Notes: generated by a model not told the origin, from the sequence alone. A stretch of DNA of 64,000 bases from Pelagicoccus sp. (GCA_028284635.1 JANQRJ010000003.1:37749-101748), one strand, 5' to 3'; counted from the first letter of the stretch, positions 50,919-59,845 are shown. Numbers and translations are program-made.

Positions 50919-52745
50919 GTGATTTCCGCCGTAAATACGAACTGGGAAAAGGAAAACCCGCGGCTCTATCTAACGCTACGTCTTTGCCTGAGCTATGCGT
51001 TGGCAGCGGTGCTTTGGCTCCTTGTTCTGGACTGGGCCTTGGAGTATGGGTTCGGCGCTGCGCAGATGCCGTTCTGGTTGATTCCCGCCAAAAACGGCCT
51101 CTTCGTGATTTTCTCCGCTCTCGGCTTGTGGGACTGGATCCAGCAGGCTAACCGCAAGGAGGCTGCGATTGAAAAGGAAAGTCGTGAGAAGGAATACGAG
51201 AAGCGACTGGCGGAACTCTCCCTCACGGAGTCGAAACGGATGTTCAACTCGCTCTTCGACGTCAGCAGCGATGCCATTGCCCTTTGCAAGCTCGATGGCG
51301 CTTTCATCCACGCTAATGCGGCATTTTCCGAGCTGACGGGCTACGATGCCGAAGAGCTTAGCGAGATGACTTTCCAGTCTCTCACTCGCAGCGGCTGGAA
51401 GGGAGAGGAGAGCCGCATCCTCCGCGATCAGGTCGGCAAGCGAGGGTTTTCGGATCTGTACGAAAAGGAGTGCCTCTGCAAGGACGGGAGTTTCGTGCCG
51501 GTGAACGTCCGGCTTTCTGTTTTCTACGATTCCGATGGACAGCCAGCCGGCATGTTTGGACTGGTGCGCGACGTGCGGAAGCAAAGGGAGCGGTATTTTA
51601 GCGTCGTCCAAGCGAAAAAGGAGGCCGAGGAGGCCCGCGAGGTGCAAAATCGCTTTCTGACAGTGGTCGGCCAGGAGCTCAGGACTCCGCTCAATCCGAT
51701 CATCGGCTACTCTGACTTGCTGCTTTCGGAAGACGTTTCGGACCAGGACAGGGACTTTCTCAACGTCATCCGGAGCTCGGCTCTGGAGATGTCTCGCCTG
51801 GTCGAGGACATCCTCTACTTCGCGCTTATAGACAGTGGCGAAGCTGGCTTGGATGAAACGGTTTTTCGCCTCGAAGAGCTGATGGCGACGCTCGTCAACG
51901 AGGCTCAGCCGCTGGCTTCCAAGCAGTCGATAGACCTGACCTACCGCTACGACTGGAAAACCTGCGCCGTGCGCGGAGACAAGGAGCGCATCCGCCAGGT
52001 GCTCAGCAGCCTGCTCTCCAACGCCTGCAAGTTCACCCGCAAGGGCTCCGTTTCGCTCCGTTGCGGCTTGCTGAGCGGACGCGAAGAAGACACTGTTTTC
52101 CGCTTCCAGGTGGAGGATCGCGGCTTCGGAATTCCGGAGGGCCTGCAGGACGAGATTTTCGAGCCGTTCAAGAAAGCGGCCCACGCCCCAGGAGTGGGAA
52201 TCGGTCTCGGCCTCGCCGTATCGAAGAAACTGGTTACCGCCATGGGAGGGAGCATCATGGCCCGCAACAACGAAGATGGCGGCGCCACTTTCATCGTGGA
52301 CTTGCCGCTTCCCGTCGAGTCGTTTCCGGAAACGGATTCCAGCGCCGAGGCCAGCAAAAACGGACCGCTTTCCGAACGCTACAACATCCTGGTGGTGGAG
52401 GACGACTTGACCAGCCGCCGCTTTGCAAAGGACCTGCTGTCCTATCTGGGCTGCGAGGTCTCCATGGCTGCCAATGGAGAGGAGTCTCTGCGACGACTTG
52501 AGGAGCAGCGCTACGATCTCGTGCTCATGGACCTGAATATGCCCGTGATGGACGGTTTCGAGGCAACCAGCCGGATCCGCGGCAAATCAAGCCTGAATAG
52601 AGACGTGCCCGTCGTCGCCATGACCGCCCTCTCAAATCGGCAGACTGAGGAGCGCTGCCATGAAAGTGGCATGAGCGACTATGTGACTAAGCCCATGACA
52701 GTGAACAGCTTCGAAGAAGTTCTTCGCAAGTGGCTGGAACGGTAA
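50919..52745 (+). CDS. Hybrid histidine kinase/response regulator with altered H-box
   Basis: About 608 residues: two membrane helices (LSYALAAVLWLLVLDWAL; GLFVIFSALGLWDWI), a PAS domain (about 110-220), a dimerisation helix, an ATPase (N-box SNACKF, DRGFGIPEG, GIGLGLAVSKK) and a receiver (VVEDD, phospho-Asp in LMDLNMPVMDG, TKP Lys). The H-box reads VVGQELRTPLNPIIGY: the phospho-accepting His is Gln (codon CAG at 51672-51674). With no His nearby, it cannot autophosphorylate in the usual way and may act as a scaffold, phosphatase or sensor for another kinase. Start is uncertain (GTG 50919 or TTG 50853). The gene stands alone. Confidence 0.85.
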   Translation: MISAVNTNWEKENPRLYLTLRLCLSYALAAVLWLLVLDWALEYGFGAAQMPFWLIPAKNGLFVIFSALGLWDWIQQANRKEAAIEKESREKEYEKRLAELSLTESKRMFNSLFDVSSDAIALCKLDGAFIHANAAFSELTGYDAEELSEMTFQSLTRSGWKGEESRILRDQVGKRGFSDLYEKECLCKDGSFVPVNVRLSVFYDSDGQPAGMFGLVRDVRKQRERYFSVVQAKKEAEEAREVQNRFLTVVGQELRTPLNPIIGYSDLLLSEDVSDQDRDFLNVIRSSALEMSRLVEDILYFALIDSGEAGLDETVFRLEELMATLVNEAQPLASKQSIDLTYRYDWKTCAVRGDKERIRQVLSSLLSNACKFTRKGSVSLRCGLLSGREEDTVFRFQVEDRGFGIPEGLQDEIFEPFKKAAHAPGVGIGLGLAVSKKLVTAMGGSIMARNNEDGGATFIVDLPLPVESFPETDSSAEASKNGPLSERYNILVVEDDLTSRRFAKDLLSYLGCEVSMAANGEESLRRLEEQRYDLVLMDLNMPVMDGFEATSRIRGKSSLNRDVPVVAMTALSNRQTEERCHESGMSDYVTKPMTVNSFEEVLRKWLER

Positions 52746-52858
52746 GACGCGACGGCCCGTGTGGGAATGGCGCCTAAAGTAAATTGAGGGCTATCCGAAC
52801 TCAGGAGTGGGTTTTTTGCGCCGATCCTCCTAGCTAGCTCTTCTAGTAATCTTGTCCT

Positions 52859-53851
52859 ATGAAAGACCATAACTTCTTTCCCCTGAAACCGGCGCGTTTC
52901 GCTGCCAGACTCGCCATCCTATTCTGCCCGCTTCTTTGCGTTTCGCAGTTCCTTCAGGCGGCTGACTACGGCGAGGAGCCGGTGGAGTGGCAATTCGAGT
53001 CTGGCTCGGACCGGAAAGCCTTCGTGGAATCCTTCAAGGATCTCAGCGGAAAGGGCTATCGGATTGCCGATATCGAAAGCTATCGTACCGGTCGACTCAA
53101 CTCCGTATCCACGATCTGGATCAAGCATGCCGAGACCGACGCTTGGAAGATCGAAACGTCGATGCCCATTTCGGACTTCCTGAAGGCCCACGAAGAGCAT
53201 CAGAAAAGCGGCTATTCCCTTGTCGAATTCGAAGCGGACCGCACTGGAGCCACGCTTCATTTCTCCGGCATCTGGCTGAAGTCCGAAAAACCGGTCGAGA
53301 CTGAATTCTACTTTGGGATGGAGAGCCTGGAGTTCTCCAATCGCTATGGCGAGATGGCCGATCGCGGCTATCGTCTGATCGACTTCGAAGCCTACCAGTC
53401 GATCGGCAAGGATCGGCATTCCGGCCTTTGGCTGAAAAACGACGGTCACGAGGTTCGCTTTTATCGCGGCATTGCCAAGAATCGCTTCGGCGAGGTTACG
53501 GCCAACATGACTACGGCTGGCTTTCGCCTGATCGATGTCGAAGCCTACGAGTACGAAGGAAAGTTCGTCTTCGCGGGCCAATGGGTACGGCTCGCCAAAG
53601 GCCAAGAGAGCCAGTACGATTTCGACCTGCTTGCGGACGAGTTCTACAACAAGAACGCCGCGTATGTGAATGATGGATACAGACTGACCGAATTCGAGGT
53701 GTACGAGAACCAGAGCGGAGATACGCTCTACTACGCTGGAAGCTGGTTGAAAGGCGTTCCCAAGGGCTCTCGAGCCAAGAAAGAGGAAGAGAAGCCGGAG
53801 CCGAAAAAGTCGATGTCGCTGGAAGCTTTCCGCTCCGGTTCGACCGAGTAG
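52859..53851 (+). CDS. Secreted tandem-repeat (BTRD1-like) protein
   Basis: A 330-residue protein with a signal peptide (ARLAILFCPLLCVSQFLQA). The mature part has five to six copies of a 45-residue repeat of the type KGYRIADIESYRTGRLNSVSTIW, SGYSLVEFEADRTGATLHFSGIW, RGYRLIDFEAYQSIGKDRHSGLW, AGFRLIDVEAYEYEGKFVFAGQW, DGYRLTEFEVYENQSGDTLYYAGSW. This fits bacterial tandem repeat domain 1, found in polyglycine hydrolases and other secreted proteins; no catalytic domain accompanies it. It ends with a Lys/Glu-rich tail. Role unknown. Confidence 0.72.
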   Translation: MKDHNFFPLKPARFAARLAILFCPLLCVSQFLQAADYGEEPVEWQFESGSDRKAFVESFKDLSGKGYRIADIESYRTGRLNSVSTIWIKHAETDAWKIETSMPISDFLKAHEEHQKSGYSLVEFEADRTGATLHFSGIWLKSEKPVETEFYFGMESLEFSNRYGEMADRGYRLIDFEAYQSIGKDRHSGLWLKNDGHEVRFYRGIAKNRFGEVTANMTTAGFRLIDVEAYEYEGKFVFAGQWVRLAKGQESQYDFDLLADEFYNKNAAYVNDGYRLTEFEVYENQSGDTLYYAGSWLKGVPKGSRAKKEEEKPEPKKSMSLEAFRSGSTE

Positions 53852-53865
53852 GCGCCGGGTATTCC

Positions 53866-53935
53866 GAGGATGCGGGCGAGCCGCCCGCGTTCCCAGAAGA
53901 AATTGCCGAATCGGAAGGCGACACTTTGAAACATG
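53866..53935. repeat. Two half repeats side by side
   Basis: GCGGGCGAGCCGCCCGCG and TTCCCAG (53870-53895) is the right arm of the element at 24161/40904 without its left arm. CGACACTTTGAA (near 53919-53930) is the outer arm of the family at 1211. This suggests deletion or partial transposition. Confidence 0.6.
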
Positions 53936-54000
53936 CCTGACACTAGTCCGGAGTCTTCTTTGCGGTTGCCTTCGCTAGGACTTGCCTCTCCTTCTTGGAG

Positions 54001-54750
54001 ATGGAGTTCGAATTGTGGCGCTGGGCGATGTTCGCTTTGGCGGCTCTGGTCATAGGGTTGAGCAAGAGCGGCGTGCCTGGGCTCGGCATTCTCAATGTAG
54101 CCATTTTCCAAATACTGCTGGATGCCAAGGATGCGGTAGGTTTCGGCTTGCCCTTGCTGGTTGTCGGAGACGTCTGCTCGATGCTCATCTACCGTCGCCA
54201 CGCCGAATGGAAGCAGGTCCTGCGTCTGATTCCCTGGACGATGCCAGGCGTTGTGATCGGCTATTTCGCCCTTGGAGCGATGCATGGGGAAGTTGCCCGG
54301 CTGGTCATCAGTCTGACCTTGCTCGCCATGCTGGTACTGCACGTCTGGCGTTCCAAACGCCCCGGACTGGTGAGCGAGGCGCTGCCGCACAGCTATGCGG
54401 TTGCCGCGTTCATCGGAGTTCTGGCGGCTTTCGTATCCACTTTGGCCAACGCGGCGGGACCGGTCATGATTCTCTATCTGCTCTCCATGAGGCTGCCGAA
54501 GATGGCCTTCATGGGCACGAGCGTCTATTTCTTCACCTTCCTGAATCTCTTCAAAATGCCCTTTCTGCACGACTTGGGGCTGGTGAACTGGGGAAGCTTG
54601 ACGGCGAATCTCAAACTGGCGCCATTCGTCGCTGTCGGCAGCCTGCTTGGCTACTTCTTCGCCCGGAAGATCAGCCAAAGCAGCTTCGAGCGTCTGGCAT
54701 TTTGGCTGACAGCCATTGCGGTGGCTTACATGCTTTGGATTTCCTTTTAG
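54001..54750 (+). CDS. TauE/SafE-family membrane exporter
   Basis: A 249-residue integral membrane protein with about seven to eight helices. The first repeat opens FALAALVIGLSKSGVPGLGILNVAIF (the SKSG-PG pattern of TauE), and the second half repeats the motif around GVLAAFVSTLANAAGPVMILYLLSMRLPKMAFMGTSVYFF. Such proteins export sulfite, sulfoacetate or other anions across the inner membrane; the substrate is not predictable. The start at ATG 54001 is uncertain; a TTG at 53995 is also in frame. Confidence 0.85.
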   Translation: MEFELWRWAMFALAALVIGLSKSGVPGLGILNVAIFQILLDAKDAVGFGLPLLVVGDVCSMLIYRRHAEWKQVLRLIPWTMPGVVIGYFALGAMHGEVARLVISLTLLAMLVLHVWRSKRPGLVSEALPHSYAVAAFIGVLAAFVSTLANAAGPVMILYLLSMRLPKMAFMGTSVYFFTFLNLFKMPFLHDLGLVNWGSLTANLKLAPFVAVGSLLGYFFARKISQSSFERLAFWLTAIAVAYMLWISF

Positions 54751-54850
54751 TACCTTGCTTCTCAAAAACGATCATGTTCGAGAGGGTTCTTCACCTAAAT
54801 ACCCACAGCCTTAGAACTTATTGGCCTCCGGCTCTGCCGGTTTAGGAAAG

Positions 54851-55429
54851 ATGGCTCGCAAGGATTCCAGGCGACTTTGGAAGGATAAGCTAGCCGGCCG
54901 TTCGACCGGTCCCGTTAGCGCGATCCCGTCTTCTTTGGGTAGACAGCCTTTCAGCGGAACGATTCTCGGCATAGATCCGAGCTTGAGGGGGACTGGTTTT
55001 GCCGTGGTGGAATTCACCCCCGGGCGGAAGGCGGTTTTGCTGCGCAGCGAGACGTTGAAACTGAAGCCTGCGGTGGCCATGCCTCGATGTCTTGGGAAGA
55101 TCTGCGAAAACGTGCTCCAAATTCTGGATACGTATTCCATCGACGTGGTTGCTCTCGAGCAGACGATCTACGTGCAGAACTTCCAGACGGCCCAGATCCT
55201 CGGGGCGGCTCGCGGAGCGGCCATCGCGGCAGCGGCTATGCGAGGCAAGGAGATCTTCGAGTATCCGCCGCTGCGGGTGAAGCAGGCGGTGGTCGGGCAC
55301 GGCCGGGCGAGCAAGGAGCAGGTGGCCAAGACGATTCGTTCGATGCTCGGACATGGAGCGGTCTTGCAGTTCGACGAGTCAGACGCGGCGGCCGTCGCCA
55401 TGACGCACGCCTTCACCTTCAGGGGCTAA
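54851..55429 (+). CDS. ruvC: Holliday-junction resolvase RuvC
   Basis: A 192-residue endonuclease that cuts Holliday junctions together with RuvAB. The first catalytic Asp is in ILGIDPSLRGTG near 40, the Glu in VVALEQTIYVQN near 103, and the Asp pair in FDESDAAAVAMTHA near 175-180. The first 35 residues are a basic extension not found in most RuvC. The start at 54851 has an AGGAAAG ribosome site directly before it. It stands apart from ruvA and ruvB. Confidence 0.93.
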   Translation: MARKDSRRLWKDKLAGRSTGPVSAIPSSLGRQPFSGTILGIDPSLRGTGFAVVEFTPGRKAVLLRSETLKLKPAVAMPRCLGKICENVLQILDTYSIDVVALEQTIYVQNFQTAQILGAARGAAIAAAAMRGKEIFEYPPLRVKQAVVGHGRASKEQVAKTIRSMLGHGAVLQFDESDAAAVAMTHAFTFRG

Positions 55430-55450
55430 ACGGAGAGCGCGGACCAAGAG

Positions 55451-55610
55451 CTAGTGTCGTGTCGCAGGTACAATGCTGCAAAGAGTAGCGCGGAGCTTTA
55501 GCCCGCGTCCGTCAGGAGACCCTGAGCTTGCCGAAGGGCATTGCAGGCTCTATTCTCGGCGGACGCGGGCTAAAGCTCCGCGCTACGTTTCATGCATGAC
55601 ACGACACTAG
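55451..55610. repeat. Inverted repeat, GTAGCGCGGAGC family, best copy
   Basis: Outer ends CTAGTGTCGTGTC (from 55451) and GACACGACACTAG (to 55610) are exact complements. Inner arms (AGTAGCGCGGAGCTTTAGCC... from 55491 and ...GGCTAAAGCTCCGCGCTACG ending near 55587) are also near exact. The terminal CTAG contains the stop codon of the MBL gene on the minus strand. At 160 bp with sharp ends it has the form of a MITE. Confidence 0.85.
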
Positions 55611-56968
55611 AGTTCCACGGTCTCCAACGGTTTCGGGTCGATCACGCGTACTTCTAGATCCGCTTGGGCGAACGCGTCGGCAAACCAGTCGCGCGCGCCG
55701 GGATCTCCGTGGGTGAGCACGATAGTCTTGGGCTGGGCGGCTAGAGCGAATTCCAGTATTTCCTCCCGGTCTGCGTGCCCGCTTAGCTCGAAACGATCGA
55801 TCTGGGCGCGGACCTGGCATTGGTAGTCGAGGGCCTCGAAGAGAAACGTTTTGCCTGGAGGGGTGGCGAGCAGAGCTCCGCCTGGGGTGTCGGGATCGCA
55901 GTACCCGACGAAGAAGATGGAATTCCGACCGTGAGCGAGCAGGGTGGATGCCAGCTGATAGCTAGGCGTGCGGGCGACCAGCATGCCGCTGCTCAGGATG
56001 TAGATGCCTTGCTCGGGCGGTTCCTTGCCGGGCGTGAGCTTGCGAGGAGGGCGTCGCAGTCGAAGCTCCTTAGTCGTCTTCCGGCTGTAGGCGACCAGGC
56101 CGCTGCGCTTCGATATTTGGTCGAAATAGTCGGCTATATCGAGCCCAAGCCCGGCGCCGAAGACGGGGCAACGAGGAAGACGGCCATCTTTGCGGGCTTC
56201 ATTGAGCACGGTGAGCAGCTCTTGCATGCGACCGAGAGCGAAAACGGGGATAAGCGCCGAGCCGCCGCGTTCCAAAGTGGCCCGGATAGACGAGAGAAGA
56301 CGGGCGACTTCGCTGGCCCGCGTCTTTCCTTTCGGTCGGATGGTTTCGCCCCGGGTCGTTTCGATGACCATGGTGTCGAATCGTTTGGAGTAGGGAAAAC
56401 TGGCGCCATCCAGAGTGCGCTGATCGTCGAACAGGACGTCGCCGGTGAAGAACATGCTTCGATCCGCTTGCTCGATTTCGAAACCGCCTGCTCCCGCTAC
56501 GTGGCCCGCCTGATGGAGAGTGACTTTCAGCTCTTCCTCGTCCGACCGCAGCGTCAGCGTCTGCATGTACTTCATGGCCTCGAAACGCGGCGCTACGCTA
56601 TCGACGTCTTCGTGAGTGAAAAGTGGATACTCCGGGATGCTTTGCTCCTGCTTCTGCCGTTTCATCACGTTGCAGGAGTTGTGCAGCATGCGCTCGATAA
56701 GCATCTGGGTGGGCAGGCTCATCAGCACCCGGGCGTTTGGACATTTCTGCAGCAACAGAGGAAGGGAACCTATGTGGTCAAGGTGGCAGTGGGTGACGAT
56801 GACGAAGTCGACCTCGCGGCTTTCCAGGACGGAAAAGTCTGGAACGGCTTGATTGCCGGCCAGCTTGGGATGCAAGCCCGCATCGACGACGAAGGTGAAG
56901 GAGCCTGCCTCGACTAGAAGCGAGTTCGAGCCTATCCCGCCCTCTTTGTTTAAGTCCGTGATCCGCAT
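55607..56968 (-). CDS. Beta-CASP metallo-beta-lactamase-fold protein
   Basis: A 453-residue protein with the MBL motif VTHCHLDHIGS near 72, AGHVAGAGGFEI near 160, a beta-CASP cap (about 200-360) and the final FELSGHADREEILEFA and IVLTHGDPGARDWFADAF segments. This arrangement is that of RNA-processing exonucleases/endonucleases of the YsiC/CPSF73-like type. It probably degrades or trims RNA in the cytoplasm. The ATG at 56968 is preferred to 57007 because a GGAG site precedes it. Its stop codon is inside the repeat that ends at 55610. Confidence 0.88.
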   Translation of the reverse strand: MRITDLNKEGGIGSNSLLVEAGSFTFVVDAGLHPKLAGNQAVPDFSVLESREVDFVIVTHCHLDHIGSLPLLLQKCPNARVLMSLPTQMLIERMLHNSCNVMKRQKQEQSIPEYPLFTHEDVDSVAPRFEAMKYMQTLTLRSDEEELKVTLHQAGHVAGAGGFEIEQADRSMFFTGDVLFDDQRTLDGASFPYSKRFDTMVIETTRGETIRPKGKTRASEVARLLSSIRATLERGGSALIPVFALGRMQELLTVLNEARKDGRLPRCPVFGAGLGLDIADYFDQISKRSGLVAYSRKTTKELRLRRPPRKLTPGKEPPEQGIYILSSGMLVARTPSYQLASTLLAHGRNSIFFVGYCDPDTPGGALLATPPGKTFLFEALDYQCQVRAQIDRFELSGHADREEILEFALAAQPKTIVLTHGDPGARDWFADAFAQADLEVRVIDPKPLETVEL

Positions 56969-57062
56969 ATATCGATTCTCCGAGCGGAACGCGCCGTCCT
57001 CGCTCATGGCCGAGATGGAGATTCACCCTAGGCGATACGTCAAGGGTTTTACTCTATTCAGC

Positions 57063-57854
57063 TTAAGTCTGTCCCGTAAGCGTGCTCCTCGCGGCCAGGC
57101 TACGCAAAACGGCTGACGTGGCGAAGAACCCGAAAGCTCCGGTCAGATGAGCGGCGGCTCCGTAGCCGCTGGCGCAGTCGAGACGAGAACTGCGGCTTTC
57201 CGTCGTGTCACAGGTTTCTGGATACCTAGCATCCTCGGGCGAAAAGACGCACTCGACCTTGAACTTGCGCCGCCTTTCACGCGGGAAGCCGTACTCCTGC
57301 CGCAACAGCTTGCGCACTCGCTGGAGCAGGGGATCGTTGTATGAGCGGGCCAGGTCGGCAATCTCGATCCGAGTGGGGTCCACCCGACCGCCGGCCCCGC
57401 CGATGGTCAAGACCGGGACCTTGCGCTGACGACAGCCTACGATGATAGCGGCTTTGTGCTTCGCGCTGTCGATGGCGTCGATGACGTAGTCGAAAGGTTG
57501 ATCGAGTAGGGCGTCCGCATTCTTAGCAGTGAAGAAGCTGTGTACGGGAGTGACTTTGCATTCCGGATTTACGAGCCGACAGCGTTCGGCCATCACCTCG
57601 GTCTTTGCGGAGCCGATGGATCCGTCCAGGGCGTGGATTTGGCGGTTGATATTGCTTTCGCAGACGTCATCGAGATCGACGAGAGTCAGGTTGCCAACAC
57701 CTGAGCGGACCAAAGCTTCCACGATCCAGGAGCCCACGCCGCCGATCCCGATCACGCATACCTTGGACCGGCGAAAGGATTCAAGCGTCTCTGGTCCGTA
57801 GAGACGGCCGATGCCGCCAAAGCGAAAGTCGAAGTTTGCCTGAGTCCGGTTCAT
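57063..57854 (-). CDS. tcdA: tRNA threonylcarbamoyladenosine dehydratase TcdA
   Basis: A 263-residue E1-like (ThiF/HesA) protein. It opens with RFGGIGRLYGPETLESFRRSKVCVIGIGGVGSWIVEALVRSGVG (ATP-binding Gly loop near 35), then VDLDDVCESNINRQIHAL and the family C-terminal helices (GYGAAAHLTGAFGFFATSAVL). It cyclises t6A to ct6A at position 37 of ANN-decoding tRNAs, using ATP. Usual partners CsdE/CsdA are not here. Fifty-five bases separate its stop from the upstream MBL start region, which is on the same strand but downstream in transcription. Confidence 0.9.
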   Translation of the reverse strand: MNRTQANFDFRFGGIGRLYGPETLESFRRSKVCVIGIGGVGSWIVEALVRSGVGNLTLVDLDDVCESNINRQIHALDGSIGSAKTEVMAERCRLVNPECKVTPVHSFFTAKNADALLDQPFDYVIDAIDSAKHKAAIIVGCRQRKVPVLTIGGAGGRVDPTRIEIADLARSYNDPLLQRVRKLLRQEYGFPRERRRKFKVECVFSPEDARYPETCDTTESRSSRLDCASGYGAAAHLTGAFGFFATSAVLRSLAARSTLTGQT

Positions 57855-58003
57855 GTTTCTCGCGCAGCGCTTTGTTCTATCTATCTCGAAAGGCTGCGAG
57901 AAAAATCTCTATGGAAGGAAAAGGGGCAACTCTTCTGGATGAATCCCCCAAGACAGCATTTGAGAAATCGGGTCGTAGTGCGAAGCCCAAGTCCGTTTCA
58001 GTC

Positions 58004-58069
58004 TGTAGCCGAAGTCGAAAGACTTTGGTTGGGCTAGCAGGGAACCAAAGTCTTTCGACTTCGGCTACA
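58004..58069. repeat. Perfect inverted repeat, TAGCCGAAGTCGAAAG family, copy 2
   Basis: The 27-bp arm 58004-58030 (TGTAGCCGAAGTCGAAAGAC...) is exactly complementary to 58043-58069. The arms are the same as at 49811-49876; the loop differs. It lies 45 bases past the stop of the converging unknown gene. Confidence 0.87.
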
Positions 58070-58113
58070 ATCCTCTATTGTCGGTACGGGTTGAAGTACC
58101 GCGCTACGCCACT

Positions 58114-58926
58114 CTAGCGAGAAGGAAGCCGAACGAATGAGATCTGGTTGATCAGGCTGTCGGCGAGGCCAGGGCGCTCCATGGGCTGTTGCTTGATGAG
58201 CTGGATGACGCGTTCGCTGAGTTCGCTCTTTTCCGCGCTTGAAGGGATCATTGTCAGGCGCAGATCGGCTAGTTCGCAGCGGTAGGCCAGCCAGTCCGCC
58301 TTGAATTGGTGAGCGTGGTATTGGCTACCCAGCTGTTTCTCGACGGAGCGGGCGGCGTTGCAGGAGAGGACGCCCTCCAGCAAGTCGCTCACGTGCTGAA
58401 CCTGCTCCTGCTCTTCCTTTCGCAGGAGCTTGGAATCGAAGGAAACGAGCTTGCATTTCAGCTCCATCAACGAGACCGAAAGCTCTTGGGAGCTGCAGCG
58501 CAGCGCTAGGCGAAGCGACTTGTGGGTCCAGCTTTCGAGCGTGCGAGCCGCCAGAAGAAAACGTTCGCGGTGATCCAGCTGACCTAGAACCGCGTGGGAA
58601 ACGGGAAGGGCGGAATGCTTGTTGGCCTGATGGCGCTCGAGACTGACTTGGAGGAATCGCTCGAAGTCGGATACGCGTCGCGTGTAGGGCAAGTATCTCC
58701 AGCAGTCGCGCAGGATTTTCTGGGTCTGGAAGAGTCGTTCCGTAGAGTCGGTCGTGCCTGCAAGATATAGATACTCCGAGATGAAGTTCACGTAGTGGGC
58801 AGCTGCCTGGACGAAGGCGAGAGCGTTTCCCCGGGATGCTTTGCGTAGGAGGGATCGGATGAGGCGACGTTCGGACAAGGACTGTCCGGCTGCGCTTATC
58901 GCCGACCTGAGTCGTCTTAGCGTCAT
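58114..58926 (-). CDS. Protein of unknown function, helical, Cys-containing
   Basis: A 270-residue, mostly alpha-helical cytoplasmic protein. I recognise no family. It is basic at the N-terminus (MTLRRLRSAISAAGQSLSERRLIRSLLRK), contains several long helices (LERHQANKHSALPV..., ELSVSLMELKCKLVSFDSKLLRKEEQEQVQHVSDLLEGVL) and no membrane segment. It lies 76 bases downstream of the gene at 59003 on the same strand, so the two may work together. Frame length, codon use and start position support a real gene. Confidence 0.55.
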   Translation of the reverse strand: MTLRRLRSAISAAGQSLSERRLIRSLLRKASRGNALAFVQAAAHYVNFISEYLYLAGTTDSTERLFQTQKILRDCWRYLPYTRRVSDFERFLQVSLERHQANKHSALPVSHAVLGQLDHRERFLLAARTLESWTHKSLRLALRCSSQELSVSLMELKCKLVSFDSKLLRKEEQEQVQHVSDLLEGVLSCNAARSVEKQLGSQYHAHQFKADWLAYRCELADLRLTMIPSSAEKSELSERVIQLIKQQPMERPGLADSLINQISFVRLPSR

Positions 58927-59002
58927 ATGCTGTGGGTATGCTAACTTGAGGGAATCAAGGTGTGGGACTTAGCTGGAGAGATCGAGAGGCCGAAGAGCGT
59001 TC

Positions 59003-59665
59003 TCAATCCTCCTCAGAGCCTCTCGAGATCGTCGCTCGACAATCGGAAGAGACTCGCAACCAGATTTCTCTGATGTCGAAAAGACGGATTCGGGCCTGCT
59101 TCATGTAGAGGTTTAGCGGCTCGATTTCCTGGGATTCAAAGTCGTTGAGTAGAGAGAAGGCCTTGTTGATGGAGACCATGCCGCGCTTGAAGTAGGCGAT
59201 AGCCAAGGCGTAGTCATCCACCTCAAGGGCAGTCACGGCGAGCAAGCCGTGGTAGTCGGAATCCGCCAGAGCGCTTTGGAATTCGAGGGCCTGGCGAGCG
59301 GGGCATTGGCCAGCGCAGAGCGATACGTGCTGGCCCCATTTTTCGATCAGCCAGCCGTGAAGGGCCTTGCTGGAGACGAAAATTGGATGGCGATGCAGCG
59401 TATAGGGGCGCTCCTGACCTGGAGTGACAGCTCGTGACTGAGAGCCTTCGTCGTCCGAATCTCTGCCTGCCTGCCATCCCATGTAGAGGGCGACTTCGTC
59501 GAGACGATTGCTGCTGCGGATGAGCTTGCTGTAGAGGGTCTGGTATTTAGCGACTTCGTTTTCCTCTTCCTGGAGATAGCGTTCCCAGTTGAATTCGCTC
59601 CAATCAGCTTCCCAACTGTCTTCCCACTCGTTATTCGAATTGCTGTCGCTCTCGTACTGTCCCAT
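59003..59665 (-). CDS. Protein of unknown function with acidic N-terminus
   Basis: A 220-residue protein of no recognised family. The first 40 residues are strongly acidic and Trp-rich (EWEDSWEADWSEFNWERYLQ), and the middle contains CAGQCPARQALEFQSAL. The last 80 residues could form TPR-like helices (HGLLAVTALEVDDYALAIAYFKRG). No signal peptide or membrane helix is present. It is the first gene of a likely pair with the one at 58114. Its leader (59666-59845) is A/T-rich and separates it from the divergent acylphosphatase gene. Confidence 0.55.
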   Translation of the reverse strand: MGQYESDSNSNNEWEDSWEADWSEFNWERYLQEEENEVAKYQTLYSKLIRSSNRLDEVALYMGWQAGRDSDDEGSQSRAVTPGQERPYTLHRHPIFVSSKALHGWLIEKWGQHVSLCAGQCPARQALEFQSALADSDYHGLLAVTALEVDDYALAIAYFKRGMVSINKAFSLLNDFESQEIEPLNLYMKQARIRLFDIREIWLRVSSDCRATISRGSEED

Positions 59666-59845
59666 GCGTCTCTTAACAAGTTTTTAAAGACGTGGGGAGT
59701 TAACGGCTCGAAAAAAATCAATGCAACCGAATTGTTACAGTAATAACTCGCAGTTTGCGCAGACGGATTCTGAAGTCTGCTAATATTACCGAAAAGCTGC
59801 AACTTGCCTTTGCTTCTTTCGCTTTTACCTAAAGGATAACGCTTT

